From Haematomicrobium sanguinis DSM 21259 (GTDB lineage Bacteria > Actinomycetota > Actinomycetes > Actinomycetales > Micrococcaceae): DNA of 64,000 nt. The notes beneath the pieces are model-generated. The model was not told the origin of the DNA and searched no databases. It saw nothing but the letters and a program-made list of their open reading frames with translations. The position numbers and the translations under genes are program-made. Where the stretch lies: positions 49,390-113,389 of the forward strand of contig NZ_JIAG01000011.1 in the NCBI RefSeq assembly GCF_000688395.1, written 5' to 3'. Shown piece by piece: positions 63,676 through 64,000 of this stretch. The number at the start of each line of letters is the position of its first letter. The first letter of the stretch is position 1.

Positions 63676-64000
63676 TCAAGGGGCTAGTGCAACACGGTTT
63701 GCTTGTATTTGTTGTTCCAGTTTGACGGTTGCGCTGAGGTAATCGTGCATTCGGCGGGGTCGGATGTTGATGAGGTGTTCCGTGTTCGCGATGTCCTCGT
63801 CGCTAATGTCGTTGAAGTTGGTGCCTTTGGGGTAGAAGTCGCGGATGAGCCCGTTCGTGTTCTCGTTGCTCGGGCGCTGCCAGGGCGAGTGCGGGTCGCA
63901 GAAGTACACTTTGCAACCGGTATCGATGGTGAATTGTGCGTGGTGAGCCATTTCTTGGCCTTGGTCCCAGGTGATCGCATTCGTGGACGCTTTCTCCGGG
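63676..64000 (-). mobile_element. IS30-family transposase, C-terminal part cut by window edge
   Basis: At least 107 codons, ending with TGA at 63676. ITWDQGQEMAHHAQ and CDPHSPWQRPSNENTNGLIRDFYPKGTNF carry two residues of the DDE triad (D in CDPH, E in NENTN). Ends RVALAP. The bases around it, GTTTCAAGGGGCTAGTGCAA (63673 region), look like an IS30 terminal inverted repeat overlapping the gene end, as in other actinobacterial elements. The rest is outside the window. Confidence 0.88.

Overview
The window comes from a moderately high-GC actinobacterium. Evidence includes NucS-type mismatch repair, a MurA with Asp in place of the catalytic Cys, the actinobacterial gene orders gltX/FAH/ilvE/leuB, rdgB-rph-MBL-murI and DUF2017-clpS-pncB, and DUF3039 and WXG100 proteins. 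The gene set would suit an Actinomycetaceae-like organism, but the genus cannot be fixed from sequence alone.

Region 1 (1-11.3 kb) starts with the truncated thiL. It continues with a polysaccharide island: a DUF6492 gene on the plus strand and a tightly packed eight-gene minus-strand operon (two small unknown proteins, a tandem-domain GT2, an unknown protein, a GT4, UDP-glucose dehydrogenase, an alpha/beta hydrolase and a PL8 polysaccharide lyase). The set suggests synthesis and turnover of a uronic-acid glycan. Two tRNA genes (Glu-CTC, Gln-CTG) bound it.

Region 2 (11.6-19.5 kb) is core metabolism: a HAD phosphatase, gltX, a FAH-family enzyme, ilvE, leuB, and a NarL-type two-component pair.

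Region 3 (19.6-24.1 kb) is a decayed type VII secretion toxin locus. Two WXG100 genes and a long Tox-REase-5-like toxin gene each carry one in-frame stop, and the toxin is also frameshifted. An intact immunity gene follows, then a duplicated, deleted toxin-tail/immunity pair.

Region 4 (24.3-33.8 kb) has a MacB/FtsX-type ABC exporter, metG, a GntR-controlled ABC exporter operon, two tandem GNAT genes and a DedA protein. Region 5 (33.8-42.6 kb) has rdgB-rph-MBL-murI, DUF2017-clpS, pncB, a DUF559-type protein, a helicase and DUF3039. Region 6 (42.6-54.3 kb) has nagB, an ABC exporter, a thioredoxin/TPR protein, a large membrane protein, an AI-2E transporter, nucS, nagA and a cold-shock gene. Region 7 (54.4-63.5 kb) is murA followed by a complete F-type ATP synthase operon (atpI-like, atpZ-like, B, E, F, H, A, G, D, C). 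An IS30 transposase tail runs off the right edge.

Between genes there is a family of four long, near-perfect palindromes (CCTCGACTGTGTAGCA... arms). Paired changes in the two arms preserve the stem, and two unrelated genes take their stop codon from it. Other hairpins, each with its own sequence, lie at 15.06, 27.68, 52.47 and 58.40 kb.
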